Part shown: positions 1-6,104 of the stretch, piece after piece
Numbering within the stretch: position 1 is the stretch's first letter
Layout of the letters: every line of letters begins with the position of its first letter
Source: Alphaproteobacteria bacterium
Lineage (GTDB): Bacteria; Pseudomonadota; Alphaproteobacteria; Rhizobiales; Aestuariivirgaceae
Length of the DNA stretch: 7,798 bases
Assembly (NCBI GenBank): GCA_024639035.1
Contig: JAHEJE010000133.1
Span: 1 to 7,798 of the forward strand
Direction of reading: 5' to 3'
Notes under the pieces: model-generated
The model's input: the letters and a program-made list of their open reading frames with translations, nothing else
Told to the model about the DNA's origin: nothing
Database searches by the model: none
Position numbers and translations under genes: made by a program

Positions 1-779
1 TCGAGTGCTGTAGTCGCGCCATCGATTGCGGCGATATTCGATTGACCCAGCTCGATGGAAATAATCGCATCGTTGAAATCGAGATTGCCGCCGTTCTTCT
101 GGGCTTCAAGGCCGAGTTTCACGGTACCGGTCGACATGTCGACGACGGCGACCGCATGCGATACGCCATCGCCATTGGGCGCATAGCCGTTTGCCGCCGT
201 ACCCAGGCTATGAACGATATCGTGGCCGTTGCCGCTGGCCAGCGAGACGGCGGATCCGGTGCTTGCATCGACCTTCCACAATTGCAGGTCGGTATCGACG
301 ATCAAGCCGGCATCGCCGGCTTTGGTTCTCAGTTCGAACGTGGCGTTGGGGTCGTTCACGGCATCGATCAGCGCGCCGTTTCCATAGCCATTGCCGAGAA
401 CGAAGAACCCGAGTTGCTCGCCGGCGGCCAGATCGACATCGATTGCCGTACGCGGCTCAAGTCCCTTGCCGCCGCCCTTACCGCCCTCCGGCGCATAGAT
501 GATCGATACGTCGTTGATCGTGCCGTCGGCACTGACCTTGTACATGCCAACGGTGTTGTGAAACCCCTTGGCGATGCTTTCCAGCTCTACCCTGACGCTC
601 GAATCGCCGCTGGCGGTTATACCGTTCGGGTCCAGTTGCCGCATGGTCCCGCCACCGTAAATGGTGTCGTTGCCGTCGAGGCCATTGATCGTATCGTTGC
701 CGAGATTACCGCGGATGACATCCGCCGTATCGGTTCCGGAAATCTGATCGTCGTTGTTGGTCCCTGAAAACTCGGGCAT
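1..779 (-). CDS. RTX-repeat, DUF4114-like secreted protein (3' end outside window)
   Basis: The minus strand is open from an ATG at 779 to the window edge, giving 259 codons with no stop, so the C-terminus is missing. An AGGA lies 9 nt upstream of the ATG. Residues about 14-44 are glycine/aspartate nonapeptide repeats of the RTX type (LGNDTINGLDGNDTIYGGG), a known calcium-binding beta-roll motif. Residues about 60-245 resemble DUF4114-type domains, with LGFFVLGNGYGNG near 123-135 and LDFNDAIISIEL near 233-244. There is no N-terminal signal peptide. This fits type I secretion, whose signal is C-terminal and would lie beyond the window. The gene follows the alginate-like operon on the same strand but is separated from it by a terminator, so it is probably a separate unit. 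A role in the polysaccharide matrix is inferred from position only. It could be an adhesin, a polymer-modifying enzyme carrying RTX modules, or unrelated. Confidence 0.8.
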   Translation of the reverse strand, partial: MPEFSGTNNDDQISGTDTADVIRGNLGNDTINGLDGNDTIYGGGTMRQLDPNGITASGDSSVRVELESIAKGFHNTVGMYKVSADGTINDVSIIYAPEGGKGGGKGLEPRTAIDVDLAAGEQLGFFVLGNGYGNGALIDAVNDPNATFELRTKAGDAGLIVDTDLQLWKVDASTGSAVSLASGNGHDIVHSLGTAANGYAPNGDGVSHAVAVVDMSTGTVKLGLEAQKNGGNLDFNDAIISIELGQSNIAAIDGATTAL

Positions 780-782
780 GGC

Positions 783-809
783 ACCATATCCTGTCACACG
801 TCATATGGT
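783..809 (-). repeat. Inverted repeat overlapping the RTX gene ribosome binding site
   Basis: ACCATAT (783-789) and ATATGGT (803-809) form a perfect 7-bp inverted repeat with a 13-nt spacer. The AGGA of the RTX gene (789-792) sits at the edge of the loop, so the mRNA hairpin could affect translation, or the DNA could be an operator. The arms are AT-rich and short, so chance is possible. Confidence 0.3.
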
Positions 810-860
810 TATGATCGAAAAACTCTAGAAAACCGGCAAGGAAACAGGGCGAATTTTAAG

Positions 861-896
861 CAAAAGAAAGCAGCGCCGAATAGCTCCGGCGCCGCT
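861..896 (-). terminator. Rho-independent terminator after algD
   Basis: Read on the minus strand, AGCGGCGCCG (896-887) pairs with CGGCGCTGCT (878-869). This makes a 10-bp stem with one G-U pair and an 8-nt loop, followed by the T-rich tail TTCTTTTG (868-861). It begins 28 nt after the algD stop codon, so it should end the alg44-alg8-algD transcript before the RTX gene. Confidence 0.75.
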
Positions 897-924
897 TGTT
901 CTGGTATTCGCAGACGGCTTGAAC

Positions 925-2346
925 CTACCAGGAAATTCCGTGGTAGTCGGGATCGTCCGGCAGTTCGGCGAACAGCCGCACCAGATCGATCACCTGGATA
1001 CCCTTGCGCCGGTGCAGAATTGCCCGCCGGTAGTCGTCGCGCGCATGGCTCACCACCACGACGTCGCAACTGTCCAGGACATCATCGATCGACGGCCGCA
1101 GCACCTCCGGCAGCTTGTCCATCAGGTTTGCCAGATGCGGCCGGGCGTGACGCATGTACTCGAAGTGCGAACGGGTCGATGAACTCACCCTCAGGTTGGG
1201 GTCGAAGGCGCTGAATTGCTGGTCTTCCTGCAGCAGCGCCGCCATCAATTCAAGCGCCGGGCTTTCGCGCAGGTCATCGGTATCGCACTTGAACGCGACC
1301 CCGAGGAAGCCGATGCGCTTGCCGGCAAACCGGCGAACCATCTTCAAGCCTTCTTCGATCTGCAGTTTGTTGGACGCCATCAGGCTGTCGAACAATGGAG
1401 TTTTGATCTGGTAAGCCTCCGCCAGATGCTCCACCGCCCGGACCTCCTTGGGCAGGCACGAGCCGCCGAAGGCAAAACCGGGTTTGAGATAATAGGGCGA
1501 CAGGTTCAGCTTGGTGTCCTGCACGAAAATGTTCATCACCTCGTGGCTGTCGACCTCGACCGCCTTGCACAGCCGGCCGACTTCATTGGCGAAGGTCACC
1601 TTGGCGGCATGCCAGACGTTGTCGATGTACTTGACCATCTCGGCCCCGGTGATCGAGCACATCAGCACCTTTTCGTCGACGACCCGGTAGACCGCGGCAA
1701 GCTGCGCCGCCGCCCGTGGGTTCGAGGCCCCGATGACGGTTTTCGGCGGGTTGTAGAAATCGTTGACCGCCACACCTTCGCGCAGGAACTCCGGATTGAA
1801 ACAGACCCCGAAGCCGACATCCAGTTCCTTGCCGCTGGCCGCTTCGACCTCCGGCACGACCACGCTCATGGTGGTGCCCGGCGGCACCGAGCAGCGCATG
1901 ACGATCAGATGATAGCCGTCCTTGTCCTTCAGCGCCCGGCCGATCGACTGCGCCGCGGCGCGGACATATTTCATGTCGCAACCGCCGTCTGCCGCTGTCG
2001 GCGTTCCCACCGACAAGAACGTAATGTCGGTCTGGCGCACCGACTCCTCGACATCGGTTGTCGCCTCGATCAGGCCGCGCGAAACGCCGTCGCGCAACAG
2101 CGTTTCCAGGCCTTCCTCGACGATCGGCGATACGCCATTGCTGATCGACTCGACCTTGGCTTCGACCACATCGGCACCGACCATACGAAATCCCAGATTG
2201 GCAAAACACGCCACCGAGACCGCCCCAACATAACCCAGGCCGATCACACTGATCGACGGCCGTAAGTTGATATCGCCGGCCACCAGATCTCCGGTGTGAA
2301 CCCATGTACCGCCGCTATCCGGCTGCTTCATCACTGCGTTTGACAT
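925..2346 (-). CDS. algD: GDP-mannose 6-dehydrogenase (AlgD-like)
   Basis: This enzyme would oxidise GDP-mannose to GDP-mannuronate in two NAD-dependent steps in the cytosol, the committed step toward mannuronan/alginate. In the 473-residue product the NAD-binding loop GLGYVG is at 36-41. CFNPEFLREG is at 182-191. The active-site region FAFGGSCLPKEVR is at 291-303, with the catalytic cysteine at 297. FKCDTDDLRESP (352-363) belongs to the C-terminal domain. The NVWHAAKVTFANEVG stretch and the C-terminal GISW closely resemble Pseudomonas AlgD, which ends in GICW, and favour AlgD over UDP-glucose dehydrogenase. ATG 2346 was chosen because AGGGGAAG lies just upstream; a GTG at 2397 would add 17 residues with only a weak ribosome site. 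Either start leaves about 28 or more residues before the Rossmann fold, which begins almost at residue 1 in Pseudomonas AlgD. It is the last gene of the operon, 135 nt after alg8, and is followed by a terminator. Confidence 0.9.
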   Translation of the reverse strand: MSNAVMKQPDSGGTWVHTGDLVAGDINLRPSISVIGLGYVGAVSVACFANLGFRMVGADVVEAKVESISNGVSPIVEEGLETLLRDGVSRGLIEATTDVEESVRQTDITFLSVGTPTAADGGCDMKYVRAAAQSIGRALKDKDGYHLIVMRCSVPPGTTMSVVVPEVEAASGKELDVGFGVCFNPEFLREGVAVNDFYNPPKTVIGASNPRAAAQLAAVYRVVDEKVLMCSITGAEMVKYIDNVWHAAKVTFANEVGRLCKAVEVDSHEVMNIFVQDTKLNLSPYYLKPGFAFGGSCLPKEVRAVEHLAEAYQIKTPLFDSLMASNKLQIEEGLKMVRRFAGKRIGFLGVAFKCDTDDLRESPALELMAALLQEDQQFSAFDPNLRVSSSTRSHFEYMRHARPHLANLMDKLPEVLRPSIDDVLDSCDVVVVSHARDDYRRAILHRRKGIQVIDLVRLFAELPDDPDYHGISW

Positions 2347-2351
2347 TCCCG

Positions 2352-2359
2352 CTTCCCCT
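2352..2359 (-). promoter_or_regulatory. Ribosome binding site that decides the algD start
   Basis: AGGGGAAG on the minus strand ends 5 nt before ATG 2346, with the AGGGGA core 7 nt away. The alternative GTG at 2397 has only a weak AGAAG upstream, so the internal ATG is preferred. Confidence 0.6.
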
Positions 2360-2397
2360 GTTTTGAGATATTGCCTCGGGCGGCTTTTGCCGCTCAC

Positions 2398-2481
2398 ATT
2401 GCTTCTGATTAAAACATATAGATTCCAATAATTTGTGAATTCACCGGGCGGCCAACCTGAAATTGTTTCGGGGGCCTGTAT
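2398..2481 (-). promoter_or_regulatory. AT-rich alg8-algD spacer with a palindrome
   Basis: This spacer is clearly richer in A+T than the flanking genes, especially 2405-2441. It contains a perfect 10-bp palindrome GTGAATTCAC at 2435-2444. There is no terminator hairpin with a T-tract, so readthrough from alg8 to algD is expected. The AT-rich part could hold an internal promoter with an operator for algD, but no convincing -35/-10 pair was found. Confidence 0.3.
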
Positions 2482-4071
2482 TCATGCGCCTGTGGTTAAG
2501 AAATTCATCAGCCTGATGCCCGGCATTTCGACCAGCCCCGTTGCCAGAATGACGACCAGGAACAGGGCCGTCACCGCAACCGTGGTCTGATAGGCCGCGA
2601 ACCCTTCGCGCGCCATCACCAGCAGCCGGTCGCCGCTGACCGCCGACTTCTGGTCACCGCGGTTGAACCAGCGCTGCTTCGACAGCCGGAAGATGCTGTA
2701 GACCTTGACCGCCGCGTTGATCAGCTGGTTGATATAGAGCACCACCGGAAAGAACATGTCGACGGTGCGCGCATAGGCCGACAGCACCAGCGACAGCACC
2801 AGGCGCGAGATCGCCAGGAACAGGAAGTACTGGATCAGGTAGCTCCAGGAATGCAGCGCGGCTGCCGAAATCGCCACCGCCGGGTTGACCAGCATGGTCC
2901 ACATGGCAATGCGCTGATCGACAAAACACCACCAGATGAAGAACGGCACCCGTCTCGGCCCCAGCGCGATGACCCGGGCGCCGTTGCGCAGCATGTTGCC
3001 CGACCAGCGCCGGTAGTTCTGCACCATCCGGTTGATGCCGTTGCCCTCGACCACCTCGACCGTGTAGCCCATCGCATCGGGCACATACAAAAGCCGCGCC
3101 TCGTGCTTGAGCATGTAGTAGAGCGTCGACTTGTCGTCGCCGGACAGAAAGCGGAACGAGCCCCACAGCCAGTGGTTCAGGTAATCGGCTTCGAGCAGCC
3201 GGATGAATTCCAGCCGCTTGACGTGCTTGACGCGAAACACCGACATCCGGCCGGTCAGCGTCAGCACCCGGCCCGACAGGGCATGCGACTGCATCGCCAT
3301 CCGGCGCTGGGCAAAGCGCATCGACAGCATCGATTGCATCCAGCGCGGCGCTTCGGCAATGACATCCTCATCGGTGGTCACCGCCTGCAGATCCGGATAC
3401 AGATTGAACAGCGGCAGGCACGACCTGACGGCATTGGCCTCCATGATGAAGTCACCGTCCATGAACACCACGATATCGTCATCCGGGACGCAGGCCCGGC
3501 TCATCGCCCGCAGCACCAGCCCGATGGCCATGCGCTTGCCGCCGACATTCTGGCGGATGATGTGCAGCGTGATATCGAGATCGCCGGCAACGGCTTTCAG
3601 CTGCGCCTCGATGATATCCTCATCGAACCGATCGCCCGAACCCAGCCAGATGGTCGCCGGAATGCCGACTTCGCGCACTTGTGCAACGATGCCGCGCACC
3701 ACCGACTCGGTGATCGAGCGGTGCTCCTTGTAGGTCGTCATCATGAAGTGCAGGTGATTTGGACGCCAGCCCTTCTGCAGAACCCTCTCGCCCTCGGCCC
3801 GCATGCGCGGATAAACAAAGCGACTGTAGATCACCGAGCGCACGGCGTGGGTGAACCACCAGGAAAAACGCCAGCAGCCGAGAATGCCGATGACATAGGT
3901 CACCTGACGAACCTCCGGATCGAACAGCTTGTTCGGCACCAGCGATAAAAAGATGACGCAGACCGTAATGTACAGCGCGATCTGCAGCAGAACCGTCAGG
4001 TTCCACTTCTCGAAGCCCTTCGGCCAGTAGGAAGGGTCCTTGAGTTTGTAAGACGCAGGCTTGATGAACAT
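2482..4071 (-). CDS. alg8: Alg8-like family 2 glycosyltransferase (mannuronan synthase subunit)
   Basis: This is an inner-membrane processive glycosyltransferase that would polymerise GDP-mannuronate together with the Alg44-like partner. The 529-residue product (Pseudomonas Alg8 is about 494) has membrane segments near 24-46 and 57-80. A cytosolic GT2 domain covers about 105-375, followed by a helical membrane region at about 375-465 and a last segment near 493-514. Catalytic-type motifs are DGD at 205-207, GDDKS at 311-315 and QNYRRW at 351-356, the last in the place of the QxxRW motif. VLTLTGRMSVFR (269-280) and FRLSKQRW (461-468) match the Pseudomonas Alg8 pattern and argue against cellulose or hyaluronan synthase. 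ATG 4071 was chosen because homology begins there; the frame stays open upstream into alg44 with an implausible Arg/Cys/Pro-rich composition. The start is 16 nt after the alg44 stop with no clear Shine-Dalgarno sequence, so translational coupling is likely. The polymer itself is inferred. Confidence 0.88.
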   Translation of the reverse strand: MFIKPASYKLKDPSYWPKGFEKWNLTVLLQIALYITVCVIFLSLVPNKLFDPEVRQVTYVIGILGCWRFSWWFTHAVRSVIYSRFVYPRMRAEGERVLQKGWRPNHLHFMMTTYKEHRSITESVVRGIVAQVREVGIPATIWLGSGDRFDEDIIEAQLKAVAGDLDITLHIIRQNVGGKRMAIGLVLRAMSRACVPDDDIVVFMDGDFIMEANAVRSCLPLFNLYPDLQAVTTDEDVIAEAPRWMQSMLSMRFAQRRMAMQSHALSGRVLTLTGRMSVFRVKHVKRLEFIRLLEADYLNHWLWGSFRFLSGDDKSTLYYMLKHEARLLYVPDAMGYTVEVVEGNGINRMVQNYRRWSGNMLRNGARVIALGPRRVPFFIWWCFVDQRIAMWTMLVNPAVAISAAALHSWSYLIQYFLFLAISRLVLSLVLSAYARTVDMFFPVVLYINQLINAAVKVYSIFRLSKQRWFNRGDQKSAVSGDRLLVMAREGFAAYQTTVAVTALFLVVILATGLVEMPGIRLMNFLTTGA

Positions 4072-4087
4072 CGGGCCAGGCCGCGGA

Positions 4088-5698
4088 TCACAGCAACAGC
4101 GAGGAGACCTTGCGCCAGATGGCGGCAAGGATCGGGCTGGTCGAACGGGCATCGAACAGCACGATGGCCGGCAGGCCCGGCGTGACGTCACGTTCCACCA
4201 CCGCGGCGTATTCACCCTCGATGGTCAGGGACACCTGGGCCGAACGATCCTCCGGCGAGCGCCACGAATAGCGCCGTGCCACTTCTTCATGGAACCCCTT
4301 GGTGCGGTCGATGGCGGTGACGTTGGCTCGCATCGACTTGTCCAATGACGGAAAGTAGACGGTCGCTTCATCGCCCATGCCGATCTTGATCACCTCGTCC
4401 TGGGTCAGATAGGCCAACACCTTGCGCTCGGAATGGTTTTCGAAAACGGCGATGACGTCGCCCTGCTTGACAGCGGCGTTCTCCGGCTTGGGCATTTGCG
4501 CCAGCTTGCCGCTGAACGGGGCCCGCACCGCAAGCCGTTCGCGATGCTTCAACAAGGCTTCGTGCTGCTGATTGGACAGGGCGATCTGGTATCTTGCCAG
4601 CTTGATCTCGGCATCGACAACGCCGATGTCGCCGACCAGTTCGCGGCCATTGTAAAAACGCTTGCCGAGGCCGTTGTCGGCCAGCCGTATTTGCTCCTGC
4701 AGTTCGACCCGCCGCGATTTCAGTTTCGCCCGCGCCTGGGTCAACCACTGCGACGCTTCCTCGAGCTGCACCTTGGTGGCCCAGCCTTCCTTGAGAAGCT
4801 TTTGGGCACGCTGGTAGCGCACCCTGGCGGCGTTGTGCTGAGCCTCGAGGGCCTCAACGTCGATCTTGACCTGTTCGATGTTCTTGATGCCGACGGCCGC
4901 ATAGTCGGTCATGCGTTCCAGCTCGCTGGCCCGCTTTTGCAGCAGATGGGTCAGCTCGGCCTCGCGGCGCTGGATCTCGAGTTGCGCCATATCGATCTGC
5001 TTTTCCAGATCGTAATCGGCAAAATAGATCACCGTCTCGCCGCGCTCGATCTCCTCACCGATCGCTGCCCGGACAAACGATATCTCGCCATCGCTCTGGG
5101 CCCGCACCTCGACCATCGGCGCCGAGACGACCGCAGTCTGCACCTCCATGCGGAAGATGTTGGAATACAACACCAGTGCCATGTAGCCGAACACCATGAA
5201 GCCGATCGAGGCATAGACGCCGACCCACGCGATCTGGCGCACCGGCAGTTTCTTTTCATGAACCACCGCATCGGTGTCAGGATCGGGATCGGAGGACACC
5301 GGTGTGATCGGCACGTCGATGCGCTGGATCGAATCCGCAACTTCCGACATCGCCCCACGCACCAGGTCCTCGATGAAATGGTGCATGACCGAGAGTTCGC
5401 GCTCGCCGATTTCGGTAAACTCGACGGCGAACGAACGGCCTTCCTCGACCGAGCGGACAACCTTTGCCTTGGCGGTAAACGAGATGTCGAAGCCCTGGAA
5501 GGGCAGCGTCATGGCGAGTTCGATGTCCTCGCCGAGTGTTGGAAGCAATCCGCCGTAGCCGTCAACGCGAAGACCGCCAAGGCTCCAGTCCCTGGCGCGG
5601 ACCACGGCGCCGTCGTTACCGACTCGCACGTAAAGAGGCGCCGTCACCCGATGGTGCCGCCTCTGGTCTGGTCTTTCTCGACGCACTCGAACTGTCAT
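4088..5698 (-). CDS. alg44: Alg44-like PilZ/HlyD-type co-polymerase
   Basis: The 536-residue product combines a cytosolic PilZ domain with a periplasmic membrane-fusion-type part, as in Alg44, the cyclic di-GMP receptor of alginate polymerisation. The PilZ signature is intact: RRHHR at 13-17 (RxxxR) and DWSLGG at 37-42 (DxSxxG). One membrane segment spans about 157-181. The periplasmic part has a first lipoyl/barrel half near 196-226, a long helical hairpin about 231-389, the second half (AVRAPFSGKLAQMPKPENA) near 390-408, and beta-barrel strands about 425-520. Pseudomonas Alg44 is about 389 residues; most of the extra length here is in the hairpin. The start is uncertain. ATG 5698 overlaps the TGA of a short leader frame, while GTG 5725, in the same frame, adds 9 residues but sits only 2 nt after GGGGAG. 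It is the first gene of the operon, behind a sigma-54-type promoter. An HlyD-type secretion adaptor is less likely, given the PilZ domain and the Alg8 neighbour. Confidence 0.87.
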   Translation of the reverse strand: MTVRVRRERPDQRRHHRVTAPLYVRVGNDGAVVRARDWSLGGLRVDGYGGLLPTLGEDIELAMTLPFQGFDISFTAKAKVVRSVEEGRSFAVEFTEIGERELSVMHHFIEDLVRGAMSEVADSIQRIDVPITPVSSDPDPDTDAVVHEKKLPVRQIAWVGVYASIGFMVFGYMALVLYSNIFRMEVQTAVVSAPMVEVRAQSDGEISFVRAAIGEEIERGETVIYFADYDLEKQIDMAQLEIQRREAELTHLLQKRASELERMTDYAAVGIKNIEQVKIDVEALEAQHNAARVRYQRAQKLLKEGWATKVQLEEASQWLTQARAKLKSRRVELQEQIRLADNGLGKRFYNGRELVGDIGVVDAEIKLARYQIALSNQQHEALLKHRERLAVRAPFSGKLAQMPKPENAAVKQGDVIAVFENHSERKVLAYLTQDEVIKIGMGDEATVYFPSLDKSMRANVTAIDRTKGFHEEVARRYSWRSPEDRSAQVSLTIEGEYAAVVERDVTPGLPAIVLFDARSTSPILAAIWRKVSSLLL

Positions 5699-5721
5699 GT
5701 TCTTTTCGTCTGCGCTTTCAT
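5695..5721 (-). CDS. Candidate 8-codon leader peptide before alg44
   Basis: GGGGAG (5733-5728 on the minus strand) lies 6 nt before an ATG at 5721. That spacing is better than the same site gives to the in-frame alg44 GTG at 5725. The frame encodes MKAQTKRT and ends in a TGA that overlaps ATG 5698 of alg44 as ATGA, the classic arrangement for translational coupling. It could be a real leader, or just a by-product if GTG 5725 is the true alg44 start. Confidence 0.35.
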   Translation of the reverse strand: MKAQTKRT

Positions 5722-5745
5722 GCACAGCTCCCCGTGCGCGTTACA

Positions 5746-5763
5746 CGCAATTAGCATGCCAGG
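5746..5763 (-). promoter_or_regulatory. Sigma-54-type -24/-12 promoter toward alg44
   Basis: On the minus strand CTGGCATG-CTAA-TTGC (5762-5747) matches the RpoN consensus YTGGCACGRNNNTTGCW at most defined positions. It has the required GG (5760-5759), a 10-nt gap, then GC (5748-5747). The predicted transcription start is near 5735, just before the GGGGAG ribosome site. It faces the alg44-alg8-algD operon. Confidence 0.5.
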
Positions 5764-5776
5764 TAAAAATGCCAGG
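5756..5776 (+). repeat. Direct repeat ATGCCAGG x2, 13-bp period
   Basis: ATGCCAGG occurs at 5756-5763 and 5769-5776, separated by TAAAA. The first copy is also the -24 region of the minus-strand sigma-54-type element. The second could be a regulator half-site next to it or a duplicated remnant. Confidence 0.45.
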
Positions 5777-5785
5777 AATTCCGTC

Positions 5786-5824
5786 CAATTTGCCCCCGCC
5801 CACTGAGGTACACTTCGCAAATTG
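5786..5824. repeat. Inverted repeat CAATTTGC / GCAAATTG
   Basis: Perfect 8-bp arms at 5786-5793 and 5817-5824 are separated by 23 nt, about three helical turns centre to centre. The repeat lies upstream of the minus-strand sigma-54-type element, where an enhancer-binding protein could sit. The right arm overlaps an imperfect tandem in which ACTTCGC (5812-5818 and 5831-5837) is each time followed by ATTGCA (5821-5826 and 5846-5851). Confidence 0.4.
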
Positions 5825-5860
5825 CAATAAACTTCGCGGAATCGAATTGCAGGACGCACA

Positions 5861-5891
5861 ACCCGGTCGGACACCCTGCGACCGGCCGGGT
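5861..5891. repeat. GC-rich dyad in the divergent region
   Basis: ACCCGGTCGG (5861-5870) and CCGGCCGGGT (5882-5891) are inverted arms with one mismatch and an 11-nt spacer. CCTGCG (5875-5880) and CGCAGG (5896-5901) give an overlapping alternative pairing. No T-tract follows on either strand, so a protein-binding dyad is more likely than a terminator. Confidence 0.35.
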
Positions 5892-5956
5892 GCGCCGCAG
5901 GCTGCAAAATCGGAGAATTCCGGTCCCATGCGCGCGGTCGCCGTCCTTGCCGCACA

Positions 5957-5974
5957 ACTGGCACGCGTTTTGCC
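5957..5974 (+). promoter_or_regulatory. Sigma-54-type -24/-12 promoter toward the cupin gene
   Basis: CTGGCACG-CGTT-TTGC (5958-5973) matches the RpoN consensus at all its invariant bases. GG is at 5960-5961, followed by a 10-nt gap and GC at 5972-5973. The predicted start near 5985 gives a leader of about 120 nt before ATG 6105. The same bases form a perfect inverted repeat CTGGCA-N7-TGCCAG (5958-5976). Confidence 0.6.
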
Positions 5975-6058
5975 AGCCAGGCGCAATTGGGGGACTCCAG
6001 CGTCGGGTGACGTTCACATCAAAAAACCAGCCGGGTGTTTCCACATCAAGCCTGCCTT

Positions 6059-6075
6059 TGCACCATCAAGGCGCT
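6059..6075. promoter_or_regulatory. NtrC-like dyad in the cupin leader (weak)
   Basis: TGCACC-ATCAA-GGCGCT resembles the NtrC site TGCACC-N5-GGTGCA at 10 of 12 arm positions. It lies downstream of the plus-strand promoter and about 300 bp upstream of the minus-strand one. It is a single site with two mismatches, so chance is possible. Confidence 0.25.
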
Positions 6076-6093
6076 GGCAAATCTGCGGCCGAT

Positions 6094-6100
6094 AGGAGAT
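6094..6100 (+). promoter_or_regulatory. Ribosome binding site of the cupin isomerase
   Basis: AGGAGAT, with its AGGAG core 6 nt before ATG 6105, is the best Shine-Dalgarno match in the window. It supports 6105 over the second ATG at 6111. Confidence 0.75.
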
Positions 6101-6104
6101 AACT

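Noticed and set aside
42..767. Plus-strand open frame of 241 codons
   Set aside because: It is antisense to the RTX/DUF4114-like gene, whose minus-strand translation shows clear RTX repeats. The plus frame has no recognisable motif and no ribosome site.
1216..2265. Long plus-strand open frame across algD
   Set aside because: It is the antisense shadow of a well-supported GDP-mannose dehydrogenase. Its His/Arg/Asp-rich composition is typical of reverse-complement GC-rich coding DNA.
2851..3948. Plus-strand 365-codon open frame across alg8
   Set aside because: It is antisense to alg8, rich in His/Arg/Gln, and shows no domain.
4072..4215. Upstream extension of alg8 by 48 codons
   Set aside because: It overlaps the end of alg44, is Arg/Cys/Pro-rich, and is not part of the Alg8 family. 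Homology begins at ATG 4071.
4433..5806. Plus-strand 457-codon open frame across alg44
   Set aside because: It is antisense to alg44 and its repetitive Leu/His/Asp pattern mirrors the coiled-coil codons on the other strand.
6076..6089. A further GG-N10-GC element before the cupin start
   Set aside because: Only the GG and GC fit. The -12 part reads CGGC instead of TTGC, and transcription would start at about the ATG.
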